This document shows positions 8,379-16,479 of a stretch of DNA of 29,515 bases, piece after piece. The stretch lies in assembly GCA_934565425.1 (NCBI GenBank), contig CAKTHW010000013.1, positions 1 through 29,515 on the forward strand. Reading direction: 5' to 3'. The position numbers were made by a program, and so were the translations under genes. Below the pieces are notes generated by a model. It saw nothing but the letters and a program-made list of their open reading frames with translations, ran no database searches and had not been told where the DNA came from. The stretch's first letter is position 1, and each line of letters opens with the position of its first letter. The stretch comes from an uncultured Oscillospiraceae bacterium (GTDB taxonomy: Bacteria; Bacillota; Clostridia; Oscillospirales; Oscillospiraceae).

Positions 8379-8556
8379 GCCCCGCAGGGCGATTTAAGTT
8401 TTGCGGAGCTTTTGCAAAAGCGACTAGGGTCCAGGGGCGAAGCCCTTGGTCGCCGTCCGCAGACGGCGAAACTCCCCTGTACTTCTAAAGCGCAGGAGTG
8501 GGTGAATTTTCAGCTCCGCTGAAAAGAGGGAGAACCCTCGCCGGGGGTTCTCCCTC
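8379..8556. repeat. cluster of consecutive hairpins downstream of murE
   Basis: Between convergent murE and clpC lie at least six self-complementary units in about 180 bases: GCCC/GGGC (8379-8390), GCTTTTGCAAAAGC (8408-8421), CCAGGGGC-gaa-GCCCTTGG (8431-8449), CGCCGTC-cgca-GACGGCG (8451-8468), TTTTCAGC-tcc-GCTGAAAA (8507-8525), and a 12-bp stem 8526-8537/8545-8556. The density suggests a REP-like or structured intergenic element. It shares no clear sequence with the 276-bp element found elsewhere in the window. Only one copy is seen here, so conservation cannot be judged. No gene is visible in it. Confidence 0.55.
8526..8556 (-). terminator. possible second clpC terminator
   Basis: 12-bp stem (GAGGGAGAACCC / GGGTTCTCCCTC) followed on the minus strand by TTTTCAGC. 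It lies about 80 bases beyond the clpC stop, after the main hairpin. The short T-run makes it a backup terminator at best. Confidence 0.45.
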
Positions 8557-8579
8557 CGATATGCTATATGTTTTAATAG

Positions 8580-8624
8580 AAGAACCACGTAATGTTTTTT
8601 ATTCACATTACGTGGTTCTTTTTT
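8580..8624. terminator. terminator between murE and clpC
   Basis: 15-bp perfect stem (AAGAACCACGTAATG / CATTACGTGGTTCTT) around an 11-base loop, followed on the plus strand by a run of T. On the minus strand the tail is CTATTAAAAC. It lies 16 bases from the clpC stop and serves both convergent units. Confidence 0.88.
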
Positions 8625-8636
8625 ATGATACGAGCG

Positions 8637-11093
8637 TTATTCCGGTTCCGCCAGCGCCAACGTAGGCGCCTTCACACTCAAAGTCAGTTTTCCGCCCTCC
8701 GCGTCCACGGTCAACCCACTCCCCGGACACAAACGTCCCTCCAACAGCAGCTCCGCCGCCGGGTTCTCCAGCGCCTGCCGCAGGTAGCGCCGCATGGGGC
8801 GGACGCCGTAGGTGGAGTCGTGGCCTTGCTGGGTGACGGTGGCCAGCGCCTGCTGGGTGTAGGTCACGGTGATGTGCTGCTTTTGCAGGCGCTTTCGGGA
8901 CTGGTTCAGCATCAGTGTCGCGATCTCCTGCACTTCCTCCTCTAACAGGGGTTGGAAGCAGATGATCTCGTCGATGCGGTTCAAAAACTCCGGTCGGAAC
9001 ACCTTGCGCAGGGCAGCCTGCAGTGCCTTTTCCGCGTCGCCGGGCTGGGTGGGGGAGAAGCCTAAGGGGCGGGCGGCGGAGGCTAGCACTTCCGCGCCGG
9101 CGTTGGTGGTCATGATGAGGATGGCGTTGCGGAAGTCCGCTTTCTGCCCCTGGGAGTCGGTCAGCACGCCGTCTTCCAGGATTTGCAGCAGCAGGTTCCA
9201 CACGTCCGGGTGAGCTTTTTCCAGCTCGTCGAAGAGCACCACCCGATAGGGACGCTTCCGGATGGCCTCCGTCAGTCGACCGCCTTCCTCGTAGCCCACG
9301 TAGCCGGGGGGCGAGCCGATGAGACGGGACACGCTCTGGGCCTCCATATACTCAGACATATCCAACCGCAGCAGAGCGTCCTCGCTGCCGAACAGGCACT
9401 CCGCCAGACTCCGGCACAGCTCGGTCTTGCCCACGCCTGAGGGACCGGCGAAGAGGAAGGAGCCGACGGGACGGTTTTCCTCCTGCAATCCGGCACGGCT
9501 GCGGCGGATGGCGGCGGCGATGCTGTGGACGGCGGTCTTTTGACCGATGACCCGCCGGTGGAGGGTGTCCTCCAGGTGGAGCAGGCGGCTGGCTTCGTCC
9601 TGGGTCAGAGCGGTCACCGGGATCCCCGTCCAGCGGGAGAGCACCTGGGCGATGGCGTCTCCGTCCACCGTCAGCGGGGCATGGGTGCGAGCGGCTTTCC
9701 ACCGCTGCTGCGCCTCCTCCAACTGGTGGCGGAAGCTCACTTCGGCGTCCCGCAGCAAGGCGGCTTGCTCAAAATCCTGCCCTCGGATGGCCTGTTCCAA
9801 GGCGGAGATGGTCGCCTTCCGCCGCTGTTCCAAATTGGAGCAGTCCTCCGGCTCCTTGGCCCCGCCGATCTTCACGCAGGCGGCTGCCTCGTCCATCAGG
9901 TCGATGGCTTTGTCCGGCAGGTTCCGGTCGGGCAGGTAGCGCTGGGACAGGGTGACGGCGGCGTCGATGGCCTCGTCGGTGATGACCAGCCCGTGATAGG
10001 ACTCGTACCGGGGGCGCAGGGTGGCCAAGATGGTCTTGGCCACCGCTGGGGTGGGCGGTTCCAGCTGCACTGGCTGGAACCGGCGTTCTAAGGCGGCGTC
10101 CTTGCGGATGAATTTCCGATATTCCTCCTGGGTGGTGGCACCCAGCACCTGAATCTCCCCACGGCTCAGCGCTGGTTTCAAGATGTTGGCTGCGTCGATG
10201 GAGCCTTCCGCACTGCCGGCGCCGATGATGGTGTGCAGTTCGTCCAAAAAGAGGATGATGTTGCCCACACGCTGGACTTCCTTCAAGATGCGCTTCACCC
10301 GGTCCTCGAACTCGCCCCGGTACTTGGTGCCGGCTACGGTGGCGGGCAAGTCCAGCGACAGCAGGGCGCAGTGGCTCAGGGCGGGCGGCACTTGACCGTT
10401 GGCGATGCGCTGTGCCAGGGCTTCTGCTACGGCGGTCTTGCCCACGCCCGGTTCGCCCAGCAGCACCGGGTTGTTCTTTGTCCGGCGGCATAAGATCTGA
10501 ATGACCCGCTCCAGCTCTTCCTCTCGGCCGGATACCGGGTCTAGGTGACCGGCAGCGGCCATACGGGTCATATCCCGGGTGAACTGCTCCAGCAGACGGG
10601 ACTCCCTGGGGGCTTCGTAGTCCTTCGCCCGTCCACGATAGGGGCTGGAACCGCTGGACTCCCCAAAGGCGGCGTACAACCCACCGTAGAGCTTGCGCAG
10701 GTCGGCTCCGCTGCCGCCCAAGATGCGGGCGGCGGAGCCGTCGCCGTCTCGCAGGATGCCGATGAGGAGATGCTCCGTCCCCACCAGACGGCTGCCCAGC
10801 CGTTTGCTCTCCTGGGCGGCGATCTGGATGATGCGGCGGCATCGAGGGGTCAAGCCCATGGAGGGACCGCAGCCACGGGTGCCCACCCCCACCAGACCGG
10901 CGATGGCGGTCTGGACGGCGGTCTCCTGGATGCCAGCGGCGGTCAGAGCGCGAGCGGCGGCGCCCTGGGGCTCTCGGAGCAGTCCCAGCAAGAGATGTTC
11001 ACTTCCCACATAGCCATGCCCCAGCTGGGCAGAGCTTTCCCGTGCCAGACGCAGAGCGTTCTGTGCCTGGCGAGTCAAATCACAGCCTGTCAT
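8637..11093 (-). CDS. clpC: AAA+ unfoldase, ClpC type
   Basis: Hexameric two-ring ATPase that unfolds substrates for the ClpP protease. The 818-residue protein has two N-terminal Clp_N repeats (about 5-70 and 80-145), Walker A GEPGVGKT (213-220) with Walker B LFLDELH, a short middle region with a UVR-like motif ([13 protein letters not shown], 439-451), and a second Walker A GPSGVGKT (550-557). LGF at 677-679 sits where the ClpP-docking loop lies, separating it from ClpB, which lacks such a loop. The ATG at 11093 follows GGAAAGGA. It is not in the usual ctsR-mcsA-mcsB-clpC operon: upstream is a 276-bp repeat and then the ClC gene. I see no CtsR-type operator; a TAGAAT box upstream is a weak promoter candidate. 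ClpE or ClpA naming is less likely. Confidence 0.9.
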   Translation of the reverse strand: MTGCDLTRQAQNALRLARESSAQLGHGYVGSEHLLLGLLREPQGAAARALTAAGIQETAVQTAIAGLVGVGTRGCGPSMGLTPRCRRIIQIAAQESKRLGSRLVGTEHLLIGILRDGDGSAARILGGSGADLRKLYGGLYAAFGESSGSSPYRGRAKDYEAPRESRLLEQFTRDMTRMAAAGHLDPVSGREEELERVIQILCRRTKNNPVLLGEPGVGKTAVAEALAQRIANGQVPPALSHCALLSLDLPATVAGTKYRGEFEDRVKRILKEVQRVGNIILFLDELHTIIGAGSAEGSIDAANILKPALSRGEIQVLGATTQEEYRKFIRKDAALERRFQPVQLEPPTPAVAKTILATLRPRYESYHGLVITDEAIDAAVTLSQRYLPDRNLPDKAIDLMDEAAACVKIGGAKEPEDCSNLEQRRKATISALEQAIRGQDFEQAALLRDAEVSFRHQLEEAQQRWKAARTHAPLTVDGDAIAQVLSRWTGIPVTALTQDEASRLLHLEDTLHRRVIGQKTAVHSIAAAIRRSRAGLQEENRPVGSFLFAGPSGVGKTELCRSLAECLFGSEDALLRLDMSEYMEAQSVSRLIGSPPGYVGYEEGGRLTEAIRKRPYRVVLFDELEKAHPDVWNLLLQILEDGVLTDSQGQKADFRNAILIMTTNAGAEVLASAARPLGFSPTQPGDAEKALQAALRKVFRPEFLNRIDEIICFQPLLEEEVQEIATLMLNQSRKRLQKQHITVTYTQQALATVTQQGHDSTYGVRPMRRYLRQALENPAAELLLEGRLCPGSGLTVDAEGGKLTLSVKAPTLALAEPE

Positions 11094-11476
11094 AATCCGT
11101 TCATCCTTTCCGTAAAAAGGGGTTACGGTTATTCTATACAGGTTTTTCCACCTTCATACCGAAAAAACGGTAAACTATGAAAAGTCTCGCAGAGTTCCGG
11201 CAGGATGCCGGAATAAAGTTAAATCTGAAAAAACTGGCGGCGCAAGGTGAATTGCCCAAAGGGCAAGAGAGGGTGGCCTGGGCCATGTACGTCAGTTTTT
11301 TCTCTTCTCAGACTGGTAAGTGCCGCAGCGTTAAGCCAATGTGCCGGGGGCACATTGGTAGCGTAGGCGCCACCTGTTTTACAGGTGGCGAACCTCCCGA
11401 CAGAGTGAGTGCATGCACCAGGCTGCAATCTTCTCAAAAATGCGAGCATTTTTGAGAATGGTAGGTTGTGTTTGAT
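11094..11476. other. gap between the ClC gene and clpC
   Basis: 383 bases. Positions 11094-11182 are the clpC upstream region, with a TAGAAT box and the dyad TACCG-A6-CGGTA (about 11158-11173). Positions 11183-11458 are repeat copy 1. The last 18 bases precede the ClC stop. Open frames through the repeat exist on both strands but are explained by the repeat (see repeat entry). Confidence 0.7.
11183..11458 (+). repeat. structured 276-bp repeat, copy 1
   Basis: One of two near-full-length copies of the same element (the other is 27991-28269, inverted). In this orientation it has, in order: hairpin TTCCGGCA/TGCCGGAA (11195-11213); a 13-bp closing stem GAAAAAACTGGCG (11227-11239) with CGTCAGTTTTTTC (11290-11302), holding hairpins TTGCCC/GGGCAA (11252-11266) and TGGCC/GGCCA (11274-11285); hairpin CCAATGTGCC/GGCACATTGG (11336-11358); hairpin CGCCACCTGT/ACAGGTGGCG (11368-11390); palindrome GTGCATGCAC (11409-11418); and end hairpin 11431-11458. 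Outside helices the copies differ at only about 20 positions. In three helices both arms differ together and stay paired. No transposase, terminal inverted repeats or clear target duplication is seen. Not a family I recognise. Confidence 0.88.
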
Positions 11477-12799
11477 TTAGTCCAGCTCGTCGTGGGACTC
11501 CTTGGGCAGGTGTTTTTCCTCGTCCTCGTATACCTCGCCGGTGTTCTGGTGGATGTAGAGGGACTTGGATTTGGAGTAGAGGATGTGCTGCTCGTGGTAC
11601 AGCCCACCGTAGCCGGAGAGCATATAGGACACGGCAATGGTCAGCGCCATGGGTACGATGCCCACCCCGGCGAACAGCTCAAAGCCCAGGACGATGGAGG
11701 TCAGGGGACAGTTAGTGACGCCGCAGAAGACGGCCATCATGCCTGCCGCCGCGGAAAACTCTGGGGGCAATCCCACCAGCGGCCCCACCGTGCAGCCGAA
11801 CGTAGCGCCGATGAAGAAGGCGGGGACGATCTCGCCGCCGCGGAAGCCGGAGCGGAGGGTGAGGACGGTGAAGAGGATTTTTAACAGGAACGCATAGGGC
11901 ACCGCCTCCCCGGCGATGGCTCGGACGATGACCTCCATGCCAGCGCCGTTGTAGTCGGTGTTGCCTACGGCCAGGGTGAGCAGGATGACCAGGATGCCGC
12001 CCACTACCACGCGAACCCAGCGGTTGTGGAGGAAGCGGCTGTACAACTTGCCCCCCTGCTCCATAGCCTCACAGAACAGCGCGGCGGCGAAGGCGCACAG
12101 GACGCCCAACACCAGCAGCTGCAACAGCACCACCGGGGTCAGGTGGGGGGCGGAGGCCAGGGTGAAGCTGGTGGCGGCGATGCCTAAGGCGCTGGCCACC
12201 CATTTGGCCACCAGGGCGGAGAGGAAACAGGGGACGATGGCGGAGTAATACATGGCGCCCACGCTCTCCACCTCCATGGCGAAGACGGCCGCGCCGATGG
12301 GGGTGCCGAAGAGGGCGGAGAAGCCGGCGGCCATACCGGCCATGGTGATCATCCGCTCGTCCCGGTCGTCCAGGTGCAGCAGCTGCCCCAGCTTGTTGCC
12401 CATGCTGCCTCCAATCTGCAACGCCGCCCCTTCTCGGCCAGCGCTGCCGCCGGTCAGGTGGGTGAGGACGGTGGCGGCGAAGATGAGGGGCACCTGGCGG
12501 ACGTGGAGCTGTCGGGCGTCTCGGACGGAGGCCAGGATGAACTCGGTGCCGCCGTCGTTGTCCATGTTCAGGACGTGGTATAGCGCCAAGATGACCAGAC
12601 CGGCCAGGGGCAGGCAGAAGAGCACCCAGAAGTGCGCCTGCCGGAAGGCGGTCACTTGGGACAGGCAGAAGGCGAAGGCAGAGCCTACCAGCCCCACCGT
12701 GCCGCCCACCAGCACGGACAGGGCGACCCACTTGCAGAATGCCCACAGGTCACGGTGCTGCCAATGATGAAACCGAGCCAGCTGGCCGGAGAAAAACAT
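11477..12799 (-). CDS. ClC-family anion channel/antiporter
   Basis: A 440-residue polytopic membrane protein of the ClC family. The gating-glutamate motif is clear: GGSAGREGAALQIGG near 117-131, with E123 at the gating position. The third anion-site motif reads GGEIVP (321-326) in place of the GxFxP of chloride members. The first motif region reads NDGGTEF (81-87), neither the canonical GSGIP nor the GNNLI-type of known fluoride/proton antiporters. The protein has no CBS domains and ends in an acidic tail. The ATG at 12799 has GGAGG eight bases upstream; a TTG at 12814 lies inside that site and is rejected. It has its own promoter (12844-12872). No fluoride riboswitch is visible in the leader. 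The family is certain, the anion is not. Confidence 0.9.
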   Translation of the reverse strand: MFFSGQLARFHHWQHRDLWAFCKWVALSVLVGGTVGLVGSAFAFCLSQVTAFRQAHFWVLFCLPLAGLVILALYHVLNMDNDGGTEFILASVRDARQLHVRQVPLIFAATVLTHLTGGSAGREGAALQIGGSMGNKLGQLLHLDDRDERMITMAGMAAGFSALFGTPIGAAVFAMEVESVGAMYYSAIVPCFLSALVAKWVASALGIAATSFTLASAPHLTPVVLLQLLVLGVLCAFAAALFCEAMEQGGKLYSRFLHNRWVRVVVGGILVILLTLAVGNTDYNGAGMEVIVRAIAGEAVPYAFLLKILFTVLTLRSGFRGGEIVPAFFIGATFGCTVGPLVGLPPEFSAAAGMMAVFCGVTNCPLTSIVLGFELFAGVGIVPMALTIAVSYMLSGYGGLYHEQHILYSKSKSLYIHQNTGEVYEDEEKHLPKESHDELD

Positions 12800-12843
12800 A
12801 GAAAACCCCTCCAAAACGATGCAAAATCCTACGGAATAGGATC

Positions 12844-12872
12844 ATTGTAGCATAGTGGAGGAGGGTTGACAA
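12844..12872 (-). promoter_or_regulatory. promoter of the ClC gene
   Basis: Minus strand TTGTCA (12867-12872), 17-base spacer, TACAAT (12844-12849), about 45 bases before the start codon. Confidence 0.82.
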
Positions 12873-12902
12873 GGGAGGGGGATGGTTTGCATGATATGGA
12901 AA

Positions 12903-12927
12903 GGGGGCTGCCGCAGTGGCAGCCCCC
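12903..12927 (-). terminator. clpB terminator
   Basis: 10-bp stem GGGGGCTGCC / GGCAGCCCCC with a 5-base loop, followed on the minus strand by TTTCC. The stem is very stable and the T-run short. It lies 34 bases past the clpB stop. Confidence 0.75.
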
Positions 12928-12960
12928 AAAGTAGGAGTGCAACGAATACATCGTGCAAGA

Positions 12961-15555
12961 TTAACGGATAAAGAGGGTGTTCCCGTCCAGGTCGACGGTG
13001 AGCACGGTGCCGGGTGCCAAATCCTCGGCGATGATCTTCCGACCGATGAGGGTCTCGATGGTGTGTTGGATATACCGACGGAGGGGACGGGCGCCGAAGG
13101 CAGGGTCGTAGCTCTCGGCTACGATGAAGTCCTTGGCCGCTTCGGTCACTTCCACCCGAATCTGCTTGTCCTCCAGGCGCTTGTTCAGGCCAGAGAGCAG
13201 CAGGTCGATGATACCGTAGATATTCTCACGGGTCAGCGGCTTGTAGAACACGATCTCGTCCAGACGGTTCAGGAATTCCGGACGGAAGGAGCGCTTCAGC
13301 AGCTCCTCCACCTGGCGCTTGGCCTCTGCACTGATCTCGCCGTTGGCGTCGATGCCATCCAGCAGGTACTGGCTGCCCAGGTTGGAGGTGAGGATGATGA
13401 TGGTGTTCTTGAAGTCCACGGTACGGCCTTGGCTGTCGGTGATACGACCGTCATCCAACACCTGGAGCAGGACGTTGAACACATCGGGGTGTGCCTTCTC
13501 CACCTCGTCGAACAGGACGACGGAGTAGGGACGGCGACGGACGGCTTCGGTCAGCTGACCGCCTTCCTCGTAGCCCACATATCCCGGAGGCGCACCGATG
13601 AGCCGAGAGACGGAGTACTTTTCCATGTACTCGCTCATGTCGATACGCACCATGTTCTTCTCACTGTCGAACAGGGCTTCCGCCAACGCCTTGGCCAGTT
13701 CCGTCTTGCCCACGCCGGTGGGACCCAGGAACAGGAAGGAGCCGATGGGACGGTTGGGGTCTTGGATGCCGGCACGGCTGCGGAGGATGGCCTCGCAGAC
13801 GCGGTTGACCGCTTCATCCTGGCCGATGACTCTCTTGTGGAGGATGTCGTCCAGGTGCAGCAGCTTCTCTCGTTCGCCCTCCATGAGCTTTGCCACGGGG
13901 ATGCCGGTCCAGCGTTCGATGATGAGGGCGATCTCGCCGTCGGTGACACGGTCACGGAGCAGGCTGCGCTTCTTGCCCTCGTTGGCGATGTTCTCTTCTT
14001 CCGCCAGCTGCTTTTTCAGCTCAGGCAGCTTGCCGTATTTCAGCTCGGCGGCCTTTTCCAGGTTGTATTCCCGTTCCGCCTGTTCCATCTGGGCGTTGGC
14101 CGCTTCGATGTCCTCACGGATCTTCTGCACCTTTTCAATGGCGTTCTTTTCATTCTCCCACTGGGCCTTCTTGGCGTTGAACTCCTCCCGCATATCGGAC
14201 AGTTCCTTCTCGATGGTCGCCAGACGTTCCTTGCTCAGCTGGTCGTCTTCCTTCTGGAGGGCAGCTTCTTCAATCTCGTGCTGGATGATCTTACGGGAAA
14301 TGACATCCAATTCGGTGGGCATAGAGTCCATTTCAGTCCGCACCATGGCGCAGGCTTCGTCCACCAGGTCAATGGCCTTGTCCGGCAGGAACCGGTCGGT
14401 GATGTACCGGTTGGACAGGGTGGCAGCGGCGATGATGGCGCTGTCGTGGATTTTGACGCCGTGGTACACTTCGTACCGCTCTTTCAGGCCACGGAGGATG
14501 GCGATGGTGTCTTCGACGGTGGGTTCTGCCACCATGACAGGCTGGAAACGACGTTCCAGAGCGGCGTCCTTTTCGATATACTGACGGTATTCATTCAAGG
14601 TGGTGGCACCGATGCAGTGCAGCTCACCACGAGCCAGCATAGGTTTCAGCAGGTTGCCGGCGTCCATGGAGCCTTCGGTCTTGCCGGCGCCTACGATGGT
14701 GTGCAGTTCGTCGATAAAGAGCAAAATCTTGCCTTCGCTCTTGCGGACTTCGTTCAGAACGGCCTTCAGACGTTCTTCAAATTCACCACGGTACTTGGCG
14801 CCTGCCACCAGAGCACCCATATCCAGGGAGAAGATGGTCTTATCCTGGAGGCTCTTGGGCACGTCGCCCCGGACGATACGCTGTGCCAGACCTTCTACCA
14901 CGGCGGTCTTACCGACGCCAGGTTCGCCGATCAGCACAGGGTTATTTTTCGTCTTACGGGACAGGATACGGATGACGTTACGAATTTCATCGTCTCGGCC
15001 GATGACCGGGTCCAGCTTGTTCTGCTTTGCCCGTTCCACCAGGTCGAAGCCGTATTTTTTCAGGGCGTCATAGGTCTCCTCCGGGTTGTCGGAGGTCACA
15101 CGCTGGTTGCCGCGCACCTGAGACAGGGAGTTCAGGGCGGCTTCCTTGGTGATGTGATAGGTCTGGAACAGCTTTTTCAGGGTGGAGTCAGCGGCGTCGA
15201 TGAGGCCGAGGAACAGATGTTCCACAGACAGGAACTCGTCCTTCATCTCACCGGCGATCTCGTCAGCACGGGTCAAGGCGCGATCCATATCCCGGGAGAT
15301 GTAGACCTTGTCCGCCTCCCGGCCAGCGCCGCCCACTCTGGGCATCCGCTGCAGCTCCGCCTTGACGGCGGCTTTCAGGCTGGCGGGGTCAGGACCCATG
15401 CTGGTGACCAGCTGGGGGATCAGACCGTTTTCCTGATCCAGCAGGGCGTAGAGCAGGTGTGCCTGCTCAATTTGGGGGTTGCCATATTCACGGGAGAGCA
15501 TCTGAGCGGCTTGGATGGCTTCCTGGGATTTCTGGGTAAAGTTTTTCTGGTTCAT
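12961..15555 (-). CDS. clpB: ATP-dependent disaggregase ClpB
   Basis: Hexameric AAA+ chaperone that pulls proteins out of aggregates with DnaK, without a protease partner. The 864 residues match the family length. Order: N-domain (1-145), Walker A GEPGVGKT (210-217) with LLFIDELH, the long charged coiled-coil middle domain (about 405-530) that defines ClpB, then the second Walker A GPTGVGKT (611-618) and [10 protein letters not shown]. No ClpP-docking tripeptide is seen. The ATG at 15555 follows GAGGAGG by seven bases; an upstream in-frame codon at 15585 lacks a site. hsp20 lies 174 bases upstream on the same strand. I find no convincing promoter in that gap, so clpB may be read from the CIRCE-controlled hsp20 promoter; a hairpin at 15604-15626 could modulate read-through. 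Confidence 0.95.
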   Translation of the reverse strand: MNQKNFTQKSQEAIQAAQMLSREYGNPQIEQAHLLYALLDQENGLIPQLVTSMGPDPASLKAAVKAELQRMPRVGGAGREADKVYISRDMDRALTRADEIAGEMKDEFLSVEHLFLGLIDAADSTLKKLFQTYHITKEAALNSLSQVRGNQRVTSDNPEETYDALKKYGFDLVERAKQNKLDPVIGRDDEIRNVIRILSRKTKNNPVLIGEPGVGKTAVVEGLAQRIVRGDVPKSLQDKTIFSLDMGALVAGAKYRGEFEERLKAVLNEVRKSEGKILLFIDELHTIVGAGKTEGSMDAGNLLKPMLARGELHCIGATTLNEYRQYIEKDAALERRFQPVMVAEPTVEDTIAILRGLKERYEVYHGVKIHDSAIIAAATLSNRYITDRFLPDKAIDLVDEACAMVRTEMDSMPTELDVISRKIIQHEIEEAALQKEDDQLSKERLATIEKELSDMREEFNAKKAQWENEKNAIEKVQKIREDIEAANAQMEQAEREYNLEKAAELKYGKLPELKKQLAEEENIANEGKKRSLLRDRVTDGEIALIIERWTGIPVAKLMEGEREKLLHLDDILHKRVIGQDEAVNRVCEAILRSRAGIQDPNRPIGSFLFLGPTGVGKTELAKALAEALFDSEKNMVRIDMSEYMEKYSVSRLIGAPPGYVGYEEGGQLTEAVRRRPYSVVLFDEVEKAHPDVFNVLLQVLDDGRITDSQGRTVDFKNTIIILTSNLGSQYLLDGIDANGEISAEAKRQVEELLKRSFRPEFLNRLDEIVFYKPLTRENIYGIIDLLLSGLNKRLEDKQIRVEVTEAAKDFIVAESYDPAFGARPLRRYIQHTIETLIGRKIIAEDLAPGTVLTVDLDGNTLFIR

Positions 15556-15603
15556 ATCAAAACCTCCTCTTCGGAGTAGGGTCAATCAAATGGAAATGTG
15601 GAA

Positions 15604-15626
15604 CAGGGGACGGAATCCGTCCCCTG
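15604..15626 (-). promoter_or_regulatory. hairpin in the hsp20-clpB gap
   Basis: CAGGGGACGGA and TCCGTCCCCTG are perfect inverted arms around one base. On the minus strand it is followed by TTCCACATTTCC, not a real U-tract, so it is more likely a leader or attenuator structure than a full terminator. A second dyad (GCACG...CGTGC, about 15644-15670) lies upstream. Confidence 0.4.
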
Positions 15627-15683
15627 CTTCAGATAACATCAAGCGCACGTTTCCGGAACGGTCAGCGTGCTAGGCAGTCAGGT

Positions 15684-15728
15684 CATGCACCAGGCTGCAA
15701 CCTCACCAAAATGCTTGCATTTTGGTGA
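15684..15728 (+). repeat. repeat copy 3, truncated to the 3' end
   Basis: The 17 bases 15684-15700 (CATGCACCAGGCTGCAA) match copies 1 and 2 exactly. They are followed by the equivalent end hairpin CACCAAAATGC-tt-GCATTTTGGTG (15704-15727). The inner AAAATGC/GCATTTT core is shared with both full copies, whereas the outer pairs differ yet remain complementary. The hairpin ends two bases before the hsp20 stop codon. The rest of the element is absent. Confidence 0.75.
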
Positions 15729-15729
15729 T

Positions 15730-16164
15730 TTACTGGATCTCAATCCTGCGGCTGGCGGGGACCTCTTCGGTCTGCTTGGGCAGGCTCAGGGTCAGGACGC
15801 CCTTGTCATAGGCGGCGGTGATCTTCTCGGTGTCGATGCCGGAGACATCGAAACTTCTGGTGAAGGAGCTGGTGGAACGTTCGCGGCACAGATACTTGCC
15901 TTCCTCGTCCTTGTCCTCCTTCTCGTTGTTGTGCTGTGCGGTGATGGTCAGAACATCGCCCTGAAGCTCCAGATGAATGTCCTCCCGGTCAAAGCCAGGC
16001 AGGTCAGCGTCCAGCACGTAGTGGTCGCCGTCCTCCCGGATGTCGGTGCGGAAGGAGGTGAAATCGGGGGTGTTCATGCCACCGAAGAAGTGGCGGTCAA
16101 AGTTGTCAAAAAAGTTGGACAGGCTGTTGTTGCGTCCAAAGGGGGTCATGCTGTACATCATCAT
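15730..16164 (-). CDS. hsp20: small heat-shock protein, Hsp20/alpha-crystallin family
   Basis: ATP-independent holdase that binds unfolding proteins and hands them to ClpB/DnaK-type machines. The 144 residues comprise a short N-terminal arm (MMMYSMTPFGRNNSLSNFFD), the alpha-crystallin domain (about 38-135) with DADLPGFDREDIHLEL and the typical GVLTLSLPK ending, and a C-terminal RRIEIQ extension holding the I-x-I anchor used in oligomer assembly. The ATG at 16164 follows AAAGGAAG by five bases. A perfect CIRCE operator lies 106 bases upstream, indicating HrcA repression and heat induction. The leader can form nested stems (GGACC...GGTCC, about 16175-16201), so an RNA thermometer is conceivable but unsupported. 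clpB follows on the same strand. Many relatives are named hsp18. Confidence 0.95.
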   Translation of the reverse strand: MMMYSMTPFGRNNSLSNFFDNFDRHFFGGMNTPDFTSFRTDIREDGDHYVLDADLPGFDREDIHLELQGDVLTITAQHNNEKEDKDEEGKYLCRERSTSSFTRSFDVSGIDTEKITAAYDKGVLTLSLPKQTEEVPASRRIEIQ

Positions 16165-16269
16165 AATTGCTTCCTTTCTGGACCCGGTCTCTTGAACCTT
16201 AGGTCCTCCTTTAATCTGCCCATAATATAGAATAGAATTATGAACAAGTCATGAACAAATCGTGAATAT

Positions 16270-16296
16270 TTAGCACTCTTTTTGCGTGAGTGCTAA
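16270..16296. promoter_or_regulatory. CIRCE operator (HrcA binding site)
   Basis: TTAGCACTC - nine bases - GAGTGCTAA, an exact match to the CIRCE consensus. It controls class I heat-shock genes through the HrcA repressor. It lies between divergent hsp20 (start 106 bases away) and the DUF975 gene (start 184 bases away). The target is almost surely hsp20, possibly with clpB behind it. Confidence 0.96.
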
Positions 16297-16397
16297 CGAT
16301 TTTCTGAGAAGATACCGGAAAGAGCGGATAGACAGGTGTTTGCTTAGCAAATAGACTTCAAAAGTGCGCAAAACGCGGTGAAAAAATTTTCTCCCCC

Positions 16398-16426
16398 TTG
16401 CGTCCGCCCGTCCAGTCCAGTACAAT
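16398..16426 (+). promoter_or_regulatory. promoter of the DUF975-DUF3592 pair
   Basis: TTGCGT (16398-16403), 17-base spacer, TACAAT (16421-16426), 54 bases ahead of the start codon. A small hairpin CATCGC-GAGAA-GCGATG precedes the ribosome site. Confidence 0.78.
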
Positions 16427-16479
16427 ACGGGGAGAACGAGAAAATGGCATCGCGAGAAGCGATGAAAGGAGTGTTTTGT

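Larger units (their letters stand above)
16165..16479. other. divergent control region of hsp20 and the DUF975 gene
   Basis: 315 bases without a gene. From left: hsp20 leader (16165-16220), candidate hsp20 promoter (TGACTT 16246-16251, 18-base spacer, TATTAT 16222-16227 on the minus strand) overlapping two ATGAACAA direct repeats, the CIRCE operator (16270-16296), the palindrome TTTGCTTAGCAAA (16339-16351), and the DUF975-gene promoter (16398-16426). The CIRCE site lies on the upstream side of the hsp20 hexamers that I can find. Confidence 0.65.

Noticed and set aside
11177..11455. 92-codon frame through repeat copy 1 and its relative at 27993-28196
   Set aside because: The frame is not kept between copies because of a one-base insertion, both strands are open, and the changes follow base pairing.
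12800..12900. Fluoride riboswitch ahead of the ClC gene
   Set aside because: I looked for the conserved GGCGATGG-type start and pseudoknot partners; the leader is only about 40 bases and shows none.
12916..15579. 887-codon open frame on the plus strand across clpB
   Set aside because: It is antisense to a complete clpB with all motifs; its translation is low-complexity and has no ribosome site. It is a GC-bias shadow.
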